Positions 1-8,728 of a stretch of DNA of 41,964 nucleotides are shown here, one piece after another (the first letter of the stretch is position 1; the number at the start of each line of letters is the position of its first letter). The stretch is taken from NCBI GenBank assembly GCA_001304315.1, contig LJUW01000021.1, forward strand, positions 1-41,964, given 5' to 3'. This DNA comes from a candidate division Zixibacteria bacterium SM23_73_2 (GTDB lineage: Bacteria; Zixibacteria; MSB-5A5; SM23-73-2). Below the pieces are notes generated by a model, which worked only from the letters and a program-made list of their open reading frames with translations, was not told the origin of the DNA and searched no databases. Both the position numbers and the translations under genes were made by a program.

Positions 1-1609
1 CCACCGGCTTTAATTTGGGATGGGATTCCATGTAGAATCCGTCGGAGGTACGGGATAAGCTAAAAAATTTCTGGATCAGATTTCCATCTAACCTCGGGAT
101 CACCCCCACTGATAAAACCAGCATATCCAGATTGTGCCTCTCCACCTCTCCGGTGGTGGTGTTCTCCACATCCAGAATCAGATCCTTAGTCTTGGGATCC
201 TCGCTGATTTCCCCGGGGATACCGCGAATATACTTTACCCCTTCGGACCTGCTTCTTCTCAGAAGATCCTCAAATCCCTTTCCAAAAGCTCTCAAATCCA
301 TATAGAAGACTTTTAGGTCTATATCAGGATAATGGTCCTTTAAAAGAACCGTATCCTTGATGGTATTCATACAGCAGACGTTGGAACAGTAGGGATTACC
401 TCTTTTTTCCGAACGGGAGCCCACGCATTGGATAAAACCGATGGCCTGGGGAACTTTTCTATCCGAGGGTCTAATGAAATGCCCAGCCATAGGACCCCCT
501 GCGCAGATCAGCCTTTCAAATTCCATGGAGGTTATCACATTATCGAAACGGGTGTATCCAAACTCGTCCAATTCCGTAGGATCGTAGACATCCATTCCGG
601 TAGCTACTATTACTGCGCCTACCTCCAAATCTATAAGCTGATCCTGCATGTCGTAATCGATGCACTTCTTATCACAGACCTCAGCGCATTTTCCGCAGGC
701 GATAGGGTTGTTGCCCAGACAGGTATTCATGTCCAGAACGTAAGCGGAGGGGACAGCCTGGGGAAGCTGCATATAGATGGCTTTTCTGGAGGAGAAACCC
801 ATCTGAAACTCATCCGGAACCACCACCGGGCAAACCTTGGCGCATTCAGCGCAGGCGGTACATTCCTCCTCATCCACGTATCTCGCTTTTTTTCTGACCT
901 TAACTTTGAAGTTGCCCACGTACCCTGAAACGTCCTCGACCTCGGAATAGACGAAAAGCTTTATTTTGGGATGTCGACCGACATCCATCATCTTCGGTCC
1001 GAGTATTCATATGGAGCAGTCCATGGTGGGGTAGGTCTTATCCAGCTGAGCCATTACCCCCCCGATGGAAGGCTGTTTCTCCACCAGGTACACCTGGTAT
1101 CCGGTATCTGCCAGATCCAGAGCTGCTTGAATTCCAGCCACTCCACCACCTATTACTAGAACCTTATTGGTAACCGGAACCTCGGCCTCGATCTGAGGCT
1201 TAAGAAGCCTGGCTTTGGCAACCGCAACCTTTACGATGTCCTTGGCCTTATCCGTGGCAGCCTTGCGATCGTGAAGATGGACCCAGGAACAGTGTTCCCG
1301 GATGTTAGCCATCTCAAAAAGGTAGGGATTGAGACCCGCCTCAGCCACACAGGTTCTGAAGGTGGGCTCATGCATCAAAGGCGTACAGGAAGCCACCACC
1401 ACCCGGTTAAGATCGTGTTCCTTTATGTATTTTTTGATCTCATTCTGCCCGGGATCAGCGCAGGTGTATTTGTTCACCACCGCAACCACAACATCATCCA
1501 ATGTTTCCGCGTATTTTCTAACCTCTTCGCAGTCCACCGATCCAGCGATGTTCAGCCCGCATTCGCATACGAAGACCCCGACTCTTTTCTCCTCATTCTT
1601 GTTAGCCAT
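1..1609 (-). CDS. hdrA: Heterodisulfide reductase subunit A (HdrA), probable selenoprotein, 3' end beyond the window
   Basis: HdrA is the FAD-carrying, flavin-bifurcating subunit of cytoplasmic Hdr-type complexes and contacts MvhD and HdrC. The N-terminal domain has the cysteines of this family (VCECG near residue 15, ASCTP near 74). A GGGVAGI FAD motif lies near residue 153, followed by [10 protein letters not shown]. The frame then meets one TGA (codon 201, bases 1007-1009) exactly where the family has the second cysteine of a DCSxC motif, and stays open to the window edge with [13 protein letters not shown] and two ferredoxin motifs ([21 protein letters not shown]). I checked every codon of this frame from 1009 down to base 2 and found no other stop. 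A SECIS-like hairpin follows the TGA, so I read it as selenocysteine. The start codon ATG abuts the stop of the HdrCB fusion gene (TAAATG), with AGGAGG inside its last codons. Roughly 536 codons are visible; HdrA is usually about 650 or more. Confidence 0.93.
969..986 (-). promoter_or_regulatory. Bacterial SECIS-like hairpin downstream of the hdrA TGA
   Basis: On the minus strand the sequence GGATGTCGGTCGACATCC forms a perfect 7-bp stem with the tetraloop GGTC. The loop starts 27 bases after the TGA. Bacterial SECIS elements are short stem-loops within the coding sequence, roughly 16 to 37 bases behind the UGA, with a G and U in the apical loop, so both spacing and loop fit. The same bases encode the conserved DVGRHP motif of HdrA, which means part of the palindrome could be a codon coincidence. 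Confidence 0.72.
1007..1009 (-). other. In-frame TGA read as selenocysteine codon of hdrA
   Basis: The codon reads TGA on the minus strand. It is preceded by 200 codons of HdrA and followed by more than 330 open codons of HdrA in the same frame. The surrounding protein reads DCSI-stop-ILGPKM, where cysteine homologues carry a Cys. Selenocysteine-containing HdrA is an established selenoprotein in some methanogens and anaerobic bacteria. A sequencing error or true nonsense mutation is the alternative. Confidence 0.8.
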
Positions 1610-2752
1610 TTAAATTCCTCCTAAAGCCTCGCAAAAAATTGTGGTGAGATCTGCAACCTTTATTCTATTCTCCTCAGGGTAATTCTCGTCCTTCTGGGCA
1701 CAGGAAAAATGAATCAGACATTTGGGACAGGCGGTCAACAAAAGCTCTGCTCCGGTTGATTTAGCCTCCTTCAGCCGGTCCATCTGCATAAGCTTGGAAT
1801 ACCTGTCGCAGTTGGTCCAGCAGCTGGTTCCGCAACACACAGATTTTCTGCCGGACCTCTCCATCTCCTTAAATTCAATCCCCGGAATGGAACCAATCAC
1901 CTCCCGGGGCTGTTGATAGATCCCCAGGTATCTGCCCAGACGGCAGGGATCCTGATAGGTGACCTTTTTATTCAAAGGCTTCAGTTCTATCCTCTCCGAT
2001 GTGATCTTCTCCGAGATAAACTCGGTTATGTGCAAAAACTTTATGCCCAGATCTCCGAAAAACTTGGGGTAATCGAACCTGAAAGTCACCAGTCCCTCAG
2101 GGCAGGTGGTTATCACGTACTTGACATTGGCATCCTTTAAAAGCTTTACATTCTTTTCAGCCAGGGATTTGAAACCATCGAGATCCCCGGTCCACAGAAG
2201 ATCGTGCCCACAGCAGCACTCGTCTTTCAGGATCTTAGGCTCAACTCCGAAGAAGTTCAGTATCTTCACCGTGGATTGGGCGATCTTTATGATCTGGGCG
2301 TTTAAGTCGGAGAAGAACTGATCGAAATAGGGAAGGCAACCCACAAAATACAGATATTCCGAGTTGTCCGAGACCTTGAGATCGGAAGTAACCCAGTTCA
2401 ACCTATTCTGGTTTATCTTGGTATTGGCCATGATCTTCCACAAAGACTCGAACACGTTTCCATGGGTCGACTGGCCCAAAAATCCCGACTCCCTTGCATC
2501 CTTTCTCATCAACTTGGTAAACTCGATATAATCGATACCCGAGGGGCATCTTAGTTGACACATCATGCAGGAAAGGCAATTCCACAACCTCTCGTCACTT
2601 AAGGTGTTGCCATCCGGAGAGTTCACCGTTTTTATCACCAGCTTTCTCGGGGAGTAAGACCTGTTATACCTGGTTACCGGGCATATAGCAGTGCATTTCC
2701 CGCAGTCCAGACAAAAGTAAGCTTTGGTCTTTTTTATTATATCAGTTATCAT
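1610..2752 (-). CDS. HdrC-HdrB fusion (heterodisulfide-reductase-like Fe-S protein with two CCG domains)
   Basis: A 380-residue soluble protein joins an HdrC-like ferredoxin module to an HdrB-like catalytic module. Two [4Fe-4S] motifs lie at about residues 14-25 (CLDCGKCTAICP) and 58-70 (CLSCMMCQLRCP). They are followed by two CCG domains. The first (about 135-225) has ECCCG but ends in CPEG instead of CxxC. The second (about 265-360) has the full set, with SVCCG and ACPKC. In Hdr complexes the CCG cysteines hold noncubane clusters that reduce a disulfide. This arrangement resembles HdrD and GlpC-type proteins. The gene ends directly at the start of hdrA and follows a lipoprotein gene by 28 bases. 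The physiological disulfide is unknown; it need not be CoM-S-S-CoB. Confidence 0.88.
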   Translation of the reverse strand: MITDIIKKTKAYFCLDCGKCTAICPVTRYNRSYSPRKLVIKTVNSPDGNTLSDERLWNCLSCMMCQLRCPSGIDYIEFTKLMRKDARESGFLGQSTHGNVFESLWKIMANTKINQNRLNWVTSDLKVSDNSEYLYFVGCLPYFDQFFSDLNAQIIKIAQSTVKILNFFGVEPKILKDECCCGHDLLWTGDLDGFKSLAEKNVKLLKDANVKYVITTCPEGLVTFRFDYPKFFGDLGIKFLHITEFISEKITSERIELKPLNKKVTYQDPCRLGRYLGIYQQPREVIGSIPGIEFKEMERSGRKSVCCGTSCWTNCDRYSKLMQMDRLKEAKSTGAELLLTACPKCLIHFSCAQKDENYPEENRIKVADLTTIFCEALGGI

Positions 2753-2780
2753 TATCCTGATCTTTTTATCTTTGCTTCAG

Positions 2781-3650
2781 TCAATTACGAAATCTTATAT
2801 ATGGATAGCTATACACCTTACCATACCGAAAAATAACATCATTTAAAAAATCCTCTGGCAATTCCGACCATAAGGTAAACTTTATCTCATCATACTTTTC
2901 TAGTTCCACGGTGAATCCTACAGGGACATCCCTCCTAATATCCCAAGGTTGAGATAGAGTATCAGCATGCAATTCCGTATCTATTTCAGCAGCATAAAAA
3001 ACACTGTCATTCGATCTGACCTCGAAATGGATGCTCGCCGGAATAACCGAATCCTGTATCGACGGATCTTGCCCTACAAAAGAGAAATTCAAATAAACTT
3101 CCAGTCTATTGAAAGCTAAGTCCTGATTCATAAAATAATCGCTCCAGGTAATCGTATCTGCTATCGCGGTCTCCTCAACTTTTTCAACTACCTCACCTTT
3201 ATCTGAGACCAACTCTCGCCTTTCTGCTACTTTGTTAAAATACAGTGTAAGCTCATATATTTTCTCTACCACGTACAACATAACGGTCTGGCTGTTTTCC
3301 TTTCCACCTCCACTCCCGCTTAAAGTCAAAGTATACTTATCCACAAGGGCAGCCGAGTCAGCCTTCATCCACAGATCGGTGGAGGCGGGTGGGGTCAGAG
3401 TACTGTTTACGAAATACGCTTCCACGCTGTCCGGAACCCCGCTGATACTCAGCTCCACCGAGGAGTTAAATCCCCCCACGGGAATCAACTCGACCGAAAA
3501 GCTTATCGAATCCCCCTGCACCACGAAGTCCTTAGCTGGTTTAAGGCTGATGGCGAAGTTCTTTTCGAACTCGGTGGTGGTATCACCACAGCTTAAAAAA
3601 AACAAAGAAGTTAAAATTAAAATCAATGCAATTAATGTGTTTTTATACAT
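2781..3650 (-). CDS. Predicted lipoprotein of unknown function inside the Hdr operon
   Basis: I chose the ATG at 3650 because it gives a classical lipoprotein signal: MYKNTLIALILILTSLFF followed by LSC-GD, with the lipid-modified cysteine near residue 21. GGGAAGAGG lies just upstream. An upstream in-frame start at 3704 would add 18 polar residues before the signal. The mature protein (about 269 residues) is rich in beta strands. Residues 30-130 resemble an Ig-like or CARDB-type module (FVVQGDSISFSVELIPVGGF, SVELSISGVP), and the C-terminal half is aromatic and acidic. No catalytic motif is visible. It sits between mvhD (62 bases upstream) and the HdrCB gene (28 bases downstream) on the same strand, odd company for cytoplasmic Fe-S proteins. 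I do not recognise a named family. Confidence 0.8.
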   Translation of the reverse strand: MYKNTLIALILILTSLFFLSCGDTTTEFEKNFAISLKPAKDFVVQGDSISFSVELIPVGGFNSSVELSISGVPDSVEAYFVNSTLTPPASTDLWMKADSAALVDKYTLTLSGSGGGKENSQTVMLYVVEKIYELTLYFNKVAERRELVSDKGEVVEKVEETAIADTITWSDYFMNQDLAFNRLEVYLNFSFVGQDPSIQDSVIPASIHFEVRSNDSVFYAAEIDTELHADTLSQPWDIRRDVPVGFTVELEKYDEIKFTLWSELPEDFLNDVIFRYGKVYSYPYIRFRN

Positions 3651-3712
3651 AACCTCTTCCCTGTTATGTGTTTTAAGTTTGAATTTTTTCATCAGATAAT
3701 CCATAAAGCCCT

Positions 3713-4126
3713 CTAATCAATCCTTAAAGGATTGGGACCAAGCTCCTTTACATTCTGGACAAACTCGTCCATTATCTCATCCAATCCTCCATCCTGATCA
3801 AAGAAGTCAAACTCGGATCTGAGTCTTTTTCCATTCATGCCCAGAAGGTCAAGCATTGACTGGGATAGTTTACACTCCTTTATGGCGTTTTTGTTTCCGA
3901 AATTGTAATGGCATTTGCCCTCGGGACAGCCAAACACCACCACCCCATCCGCTCCCTTCTCAAAAGTCTTCAGTAGCAGAGCGCTGCTGATCCTTCCGGT
4001 GCACAAAAGCTTGATCAATTTAAATTTAGGGAATTCCTCCACCGGATTTATCTCGTTCCTTCCGATACCGCACCAATGACAGGCGAAAGCAATGATCTTT
4101 GGTTGGAAATCACTTCTTTGATTCAT
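3713..4126 (-). CDS. mvhD: MvhD-like electron-transfer subunit (F420-non-reducing hydrogenase iron-sulfur subunit D family)
   Basis: A 137-residue protein with the MvhD cysteine pattern: ACHWCG at residues 15-20, a cysteine in LLCTGR near 42, and GCPEGKCHY near 67-75. In Hdr complexes MvhD carries a [2Fe-2S] cluster and links an electron-input enzyme to HdrA. No hydrogenase large or small subunit is nearby. Instead the gene overlaps the 3' end of the GltD-like oxidoreductase by 17 bases, so that enzyme is the likely partner. The start is supported by AGAGGAAAA immediately before the ATG. Both motif cysteines are ordinary cysteine codons here, unlike the TGA in hdrA. Confidence 0.9.
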   Translation of the reverse strand: MNQRSDFQPKIIAFACHWCGIGRNEINPVEEFPKFKLIKLLCTGRISSALLLKTFEKGADGVVVFGCPEGKCHYNFGNKNAIKECKLSQSMLDLLGMNGKRLRSEFDFFDQDGGLDEIMDEFVQNVKELGPNPLRID

Positions 4127-6119
4127 TTTTCCTCTCGTTTTTGGATAAGCAGCTATCTATCAGTTTCTCGATTCTCTGGGAGGTAAAGTGCTTTGCTTTT
4201 ATCGCTCCGCTGGGGCAGGCTGCAAGACAGGTATCGCATCCTTTACATAGAGCCTGGTCGATCTCCGAAACGAAGGTCCCGTCGCCACATGGTTTAAGCT
4301 CCACTGCGTTATATTCGCAGATTTTCACACAGTCACCGCATCCCCTGCACAAATCCCGATCAACGTAGCAGACAATGGGTTCCAAAGTCAAGGACAGCTC
4401 CCTCTTTTTCTCCTCCTCATCTATCCAGGAGAGCAAGACCTTTTTTGACCTCTCATCCCAGGGGAGCTTTTTTGGATCAACCGGAACCCTCAGGATGAAC
4501 TCAGGAATTTTCTCCAGATCCTGGTCGTATTCATCGGGAAAGTGAAGCATTACTAATCTCTTGCTGCACCCGGGGACGCATTCCCGACACTCGATGCAGG
4601 GACCGCATCTCAGACATCTTTTTGCCTCGGCCACAGCCATCTCCTCGGTGAAACATAAATCCACCTCTTCGAACCCATGCAATCTCTGCTCCAGGGGAAG
4701 CCTTGGAATGGGGTTTCTCTCTATGGGCTTTTCACCCTCGATCTCCAGTTTGAATCCCCACTCGCTGAGTTTAGGAGCAGGATCTATACCTTTCTTCAAG
4801 TCCTTGTGGGAAATATATCTGTCGATGGACCTTGCTGCGAAATGGCCATGAGCAATAGCATCGATGACCGTGCTCGGTCCGGTGACCGCATCCCCACCTG
4901 CGAAAAATCCCGGTATGTTGGTGGCGAAGGTAACCGGATCCACCTCGAAGGTATCCCACTTGGATATCCTGAACTCGAATTTTTTTGGCAGAAACGAGAT
5001 GTCGGGCTTCTGGGAAATGGCCGGGATTATCACATCAGCCTCGATGGTAAATTCCGAACCTTCAAGAGGAATCGGCCTTCTCCTGCCGCTCGAATCTGGC
5101 TCCCCTAATCTCATCTTTATACATTCCATCCCTACTACTTTTCCGTTTTTACCTAAGACCCGACCCGGAGCGGTCAGATACCTTAGTTTCACCCCCTCCT
5201 TCTCCGCTTCCTCGATCTCGGCTGAAGCTGCCGGCATCTCCTTTCTGGATCTCCGGTATACTATGGTGATCTCCTCGCACCCCAGCCTCAATGCGGTTCT
5301 GGAGGCATCTATAGCTGAATTTCCCCCACCGATGATGATCGCCCTTCTCCCGGGCCTGGTTTTATCTCCGGTGCTGACTCTCCTCAGGAAATCGACCGCA
5401 TCCAGGATCCCTTGATATTCCCCCTCGCCCGGGATCCCCAGCTTCAATCCCTTGTGAGCTCCGATAGCCATGAATACGGCCTGATAATTCTTTTCTAAAA
5501 GTTCTTCCAATCCAATATCCTCACCCACCCTGGTATTGGTCAAAAGCTCCACCCCCAGATCGGTTATGGCCTCGATCTCAGTCTGAATGATCTCCCTGGG
5601 CAAGCGAAAAGGGGGTATCCCCGCGGTCAGCATCCCTCCGGGAATGGGAAGAGCTTCAAAAATCGTTACTCCGTACCCTTTTCTGATCAAATCGTTGGCG
5701 CAGGTCAAACCAGCAGGACCCGAGCCCACAATAGCAACCCTCTCCTTTTTCGTTCTCTCAACCGGACGGGATTTTTTTGTTCCATTCTTTAACTCCCAAT
5801 CAGCGATGAACCTTTTAAGAGCACAGATAGCCACCGGCTCATCCACCTTTCTCCGGTTGCATTCCGATTCGCAGGGGTGAGTACATACCCTTCCGCATAT
5901 TCCCGGCAGGGGATTAGTCTGCTTTACAACCTCCAGAGCCTCATCGAACCTCCTGGCAATGATCAGCCCGACATAGGCTTTAACGTCCACTCCTGCCGGA
6001 CAGGCCACCTTACAGGCAGAGGGCTCCAACCTGGTCAGGGTATGAATCTCCTTTGAAAGCTCGGGGAAATTTAGTTTTATCTGCTCTTTCTGTAAGGCAA
6101 CTCTAAGTGCATCTATCAT
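4110..6119 (-). CDS. GltD-like FAD/NAD(P)-dependent oxidoreductase with C-terminal double ferredoxin domain
   Basis: A 669-residue protein of the glutamate synthase small-subunit family. The N-terminal Fe-S domain has CKVACPAGVD near residue 36 and CGRVCTHPCESECNR near 75-90. A first dinucleotide fold (VAIVGSGPAGLTCA, about residue 128) binds FAD; a second (AIIIGGGNSAIDASR, about 260) binds NAD(P)H. The C-terminal part carries CLRCGPCIECRECVPGC and two [4Fe-4S] motifs (CRGCGDCVKIC and CKGCDTCLAAC). No glutamate synthase large subunit is present. Together with the adjoining mvhD and hdr genes this suggests a module that exchanges electrons between NAD(P)H and the Hdr complex, in the place a hydrogenase or FlxA-type unit takes elsewhere. 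It follows korC by 26 bases. The nucleotide preference (NADH or NADPH) cannot be read safely. Confidence 0.9.
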   Translation of the reverse strand: MIDALRVALQKEQIKLNFPELSKEIHTLTRLEPSACKVACPAGVDVKAYVGLIIARRFDEALEVVKQTNPLPGICGRVCTHPCESECNRRKVDEPVAICALKRFIADWELKNGTKKSRPVERTKKERVAIVGSGPAGLTCANDLIRKGYGVTIFEALPIPGGMLTAGIPPFRLPREIIQTEIEAITDLGVELLTNTRVGEDIGLEELLEKNYQAVFMAIGAHKGLKLGIPGEGEYQGILDAVDFLRRVSTGDKTRPGRRAIIIGGGNSAIDASRTALRLGCEEITIVYRRSRKEMPAASAEIEEAEKEGVKLRYLTAPGRVLGKNGKVVGMECIKMRLGEPDSSGRRRPIPLEGSEFTIEADVIIPAISQKPDISFLPKKFEFRISKWDTFEVDPVTFATNIPGFFAGGDAVTGPSTVIDAIAHGHFAARSIDRYISHKDLKKGIDPAPKLSEWGFKLEIEGEKPIERNPIPRLPLEQRLHGFEEVDLCFTEEMAVAEAKRCLRCGPCIECRECVPGCSKRLVMLHFPDEYDQDLEKIPEFILRVPVDPKKLPWDERSKKVLLSWIDEEEKKRELSLTLEPIVCYVDRDLCRGCGDCVKICEYNAVELKPCGDGTFVSEIDQALCKGCDTCLAACPSGAIKAKHFTSQRIEKLIDSCLSKNERKNESKK

Positions 6120-6145
6120 TTTACTTACTTTCTCAAATCTAAATC

Positions 6146-6694
6146 TTAAGCATTCTCGCCAAGCAAATTCTCTCCGTATTCGTAGCCGCGGTCAAAAGCT
6201 TTGATGTTTAACTCCACGAACCTCTCCGGAACCGAGCCGGAGATGGAATCTCGAGCAGCGTCCTTGGATATGATCTTGGTCACCGCGGTGAAAAATCCCA
6301 ACATCACAATGTTGGCTATGATCTTGTTACCCATCTCCTCAGCAATACGGGTAGCGGGAATGGCGTAGAGTTTTACCTTATCCTTCTTTTGGTCGAGTTT
6401 AACCAGATCGGTGTCTATAAGCAAAGTTCCGCCTTCCTTTAGATTTGACGAGAATTTGGAATATGCCTCCTGGGACATGGCTACCAATATGTTGGGAACG
6501 GTGATATAAGGATATAAAACCCGCTCCTCATCGATAACTACCTGAGCGCTGCAGGCTGAACCCCGAGCCTCAGGCCCGAAACTCTGAGTTAAGGTGGCAC
6601 TTTTCCCGTCATAAAGGGAGGCGGCTTTGCCGATGATTAAACCGCACCTGATGATACCCTGACCTCCGAAACCGGATATTCTGATCTCAATCAT
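6146..6694 (-). CDS. korC: 2-oxoacid:ferredoxin oxidoreductase, gamma subunit
   Basis: The 182-residue gamma subunit of the 2-oxoglutarate:ferredoxin oxidoreductase type. It opens with MIEIRISGFGGQGI, the standard start of this family, and contains GPEARGSACSAQV near residue 45. I chose the ATG at 6694 over an upstream one at 6727 because GGAGG lies five bases before it and homology begins there; this shortens the overlap with korB from 41 to 8 bases. In the enzyme this subunit contributes to CoA binding and assembly with the alpha and beta subunits. Confidence 0.9.
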   Translation of the reverse strand: MIEIRISGFGGQGIIRCGLIIGKAASLYDGKSATLTQSFGPEARGSACSAQVVIDEERVLYPYITVPNILVAMSQEAYSKFSSNLKEGGTLLIDTDLVKLDQKKDKVKLYAIPATRIAEEMGNKIIANIVMLGFFTAVTKIISKDAARDSISGSVPERFVELNIKAFDRGYEYGENLLGENA

Positions 6695-7574
6695 CTGGGC
6701 CTCCGTATTCTCTGAACTTATCCCCAAATTTCTTTCGGTTCCAGTCGTTCAGGCAGTCCAGAAAGGTGGGGCGTTCCCTGTCGACGAACTTTCCCACAAT
6801 GATCTTGGATTGATAACCGATATCCAGATCTTTAGTGTTAGCTCCGTGCTTGATCACCGAATTATCATGATAAAACTTCATTATATCCAGTCCCGATCCC
6901 AACCTGTTCCTGCGAGCATAGATGGTGGAGCAGGGGCAGATTATCTCGATGAAGGAAAAACCTCTTTTATTCAAGGCCTCGGTTATGGAGTTGGCCAACC
7001 TGCGCACATGCAAAGCCGTCCAGCGGGCGACGTAAACCGCGCCGCAGGAATCAGCCAGGTGGGGCAGGTTAAAGGGGTACTCGTAGTTACCATAGGGAGA
7101 GGTGGAGGTGTTGGCAGTAAGGGGCGTGGTAGCCGCGCACTGTCCACCGGTCATGGCGTAGATGAAATTGTTTATGCACAAAACCAGCATATCCATATTC
7201 CTTCGAGCTGAATGGATGAAATGGTTACCCCCAATCCCAAACAGATCACCGTCTCCTGAGAAAACTATGGTCTTCAACTTTGGATTGCCCAATTTCAAAC
7301 CGGTGGCAAAGGGAATTGCCCGACCATGCGTTGAGTGAAAAGAATCCAGTTTAACATATCCAGCAACTCTACCGGAGCATCCAATGCCAGATACCACGCA
7401 AACCTGATCCAGAGGGATTTTGGCCTTTTCCAAAGCTATGGCAAATGAAGTAACCGCTATTCCGATTCCGCAGGTGGAGCACCAGATATGGGGGATCCGG
7501 TCCATCCTCAGGATGTTCTCCATCGGGTGTTTTTCTTCTGGCAATTTCAACTCTTTGGTCAAAGTCTCGTTCAT
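6687..7574 (-). CDS. korB: 2-oxoacid:ferredoxin oxidoreductase, beta (thiamine diphosphate-binding) subunit
   Basis: A 295-residue beta subunit. The thiamine diphosphate/Mg site is visible as GDGDLFGIGGNHFIHSARRN followed by NNFIYAMTGGQ (about residues 105-145). Cysteines at WCSTCGIG near residue 31 fit the proximal [4Fe-4S] ligands. It decarboxylates the 2-oxoacid and passes electrons to ferredoxin. The start codon overlaps the korA stop as ATGA, with AAAGGAGG eight bases before it. Specificity for 2-oxoglutarate over pyruvate is inferred from the KorDABC order and the sucCD genes next door. Confidence 0.93.
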   Translation of the reverse strand: MNETLTKELKLPEEKHPMENILRMDRIPHIWCSTCGIGIAVTSFAIALEKAKIPLDQVCVVSGIGCSGRVAGYVKLDSFHSTHGRAIPFATGLKLGNPKLKTIVFSGDGDLFGIGGNHFIHSARRNMDMLVLCINNFIYAMTGGQCAATTPLTANTSTSPYGNYEYPFNLPHLADSCGAVYVARWTALHVRRLANSITEALNKRGFSFIEIICPCSTIYARRNRLGSGLDIMKFYHDNSVIKHGANTKDLDIGYQSKIIVGKFVDRERPTFLDCLNDWNRKKFGDKFREYGGPDD

Positions 7575-8728
7575 CTAACTGCCTCCTTTATCGCCTTGTA
7601 TATGTCCTCTGGATTATGCACCCATCCCCCACCGTGGGGCACTAAAACAGCATTGCAATTTCCTCGAGCAGCTCTCTCAACCTCCAAAACGATCTGTCCG
7701 TAGTTTATCTCCGGGACAACGAAAGCTTTTATTTTTTTGGATAACTCCAAAACTTTTTTCTCCGGAAAGGGCCAGACCACCACAAGCCTCAAAACCCCTA
7801 CCTTTATTCCTTCCTTCCTCGCCTTCTGGATGGCTGGAATGGCCACCCGGGAGCTTATCCCGTAAGATAAAACCACCACCTCAGCGTCATCGGTTGCTTC
7901 CTCCTCGAATTCAATTATATCATCTGCGTTTTTTCTTATCTTATCGACCAATCTTCTTACCAGCTTCTCCTGTACCTCCCAGTTCATAACCGGATACCCC
8001 TTCTCGTCGTGAGTTAAACCGGTGGCGTGAATTTTGTATCCGTCTCCGGCCCTGACCATCTCGGGGACCAGATCCGGACCGGGCTTGAAAGGAAGGTACT
8101 CCTCGGGTGGAAGCTTGGTGTATCTTCTGGTGTAAAGCTCTATTTCATCCGCTTCCGGAATTATCACCTTCTCGGTCATGTGTCCCACGCACTCGTCGGT
8201 CATAACGAAAGCAGGAACCCGATATCTCTCCGCCAGATTGAAAGCCTTTATGGTATACCAGAAGCATTCCTGAGGCGAGTTAGGGGACAAAGCTATTATC
8301 TCGTAATCCCCGTGGGACCCCCACCTCACCTGCATCATATCCGCCTGTCCGGTTAAAGTGGGAAGTCCGGTGGAGGGCCCTCCTCTCTGCACGTTGATTA
8401 TAACGCAGGGGGTCTCCAGCATGCAGGCAAGCCCGATGTTTTCCATCATCAAAGAAAATCCCGGACCTGAGGTCACGGTCAACGGTTTGGCTCCGGTCCA
8501 GGATGCTCCCACTACCGCAGCCATAGAGGCGAGCTCATCCTCCATCTGAATGAAAATTCCGCCCACGGTGGGAATCCGCTCTGAGATCCTCTCCACCACC
8601 TCGGTGGAAGGGGTAATCGGATACCCGGCGATGAACGTACATCCTGCTGCCAGGGCTCCCTCACTGCAGGCATGGTCTCCATCCAGATAATGCGCTCCGG
8701 TCAAAACCCTTTTTGGATCAGCTTTCAA
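7571..8728 (-). CDS. korA: 2-oxoacid:ferredoxin oxidoreductase, alpha subunit
   Basis: A 385-residue alpha subunit. The characteristic GYPITPSTE motif is at about residues 35-43 and is followed by EDELASMAAVVGASWTGAK and SGPGFSLMMENIG. The start codon is TTG (8726-8728), preceded by AGGAGG at nine bases; it overlaps the end of korD by 11 bases, and no better ATG exists before the homology begins. The C-terminal domain (about 265-385) is the transketolase C-like domain. Tight overlaps with korD and korB imply translational coupling of the complex. Confidence 0.92.
   Translation of the reverse strand: MKADPKRVLTGAHYLDGDHACSEGALAAGCTFIAGYPITPSTEVVERISERIPTVGGIFIQMEDELASMAAVVGASWTGAKPLTVTSGPGFSLMMENIGLACMLETPCVIINVQRGGPSTGLPTLTGQADMMQVRWGSHGDYEIIALSPNSPQECFWYTIKAFNLAERYRVPAFVMTDECVGHMTEKVIIPEADEIELYTRRYTKLPPEEYLPFKPGPDLVPEMVRAGDGYKIHATGLTHDEKGYPVMNWEVQEKLVRRLVDKIRKNADDIIEFEEEATDDAEVVVLSYGISSRVAIPAIQKARKEGIKVGVLRLVVVWPFPEKKVLELSKKIKAFVVPEINYGQIVLEVERAARGNCNAVLVPHGGGWVHNPEDIYKAIKEAVR

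Noticed and set aside
1-1006. hdrA as two separate genes or a pseudogene broken by TGA
   Set aside because: The frame stays open for more than 330 codons after the TGA with intact Fe-S motifs, the TGA replaces a conserved Cys, and a SECIS-like hairpin follows. A sequencing error remains possible.
4864-5415. Long plus-strand frame inside the GltD-like gene
   Set aside because: It is a shadow of a strongly supported gene on the other strand and has no domain or ribosome site.
6694-6727. A 41-base overlap of korC with korB from the upstream ATG
   Set aside because: The ATG at 6694 has a ribosome site and matches where family homology begins, so the overlap is only eight bases.
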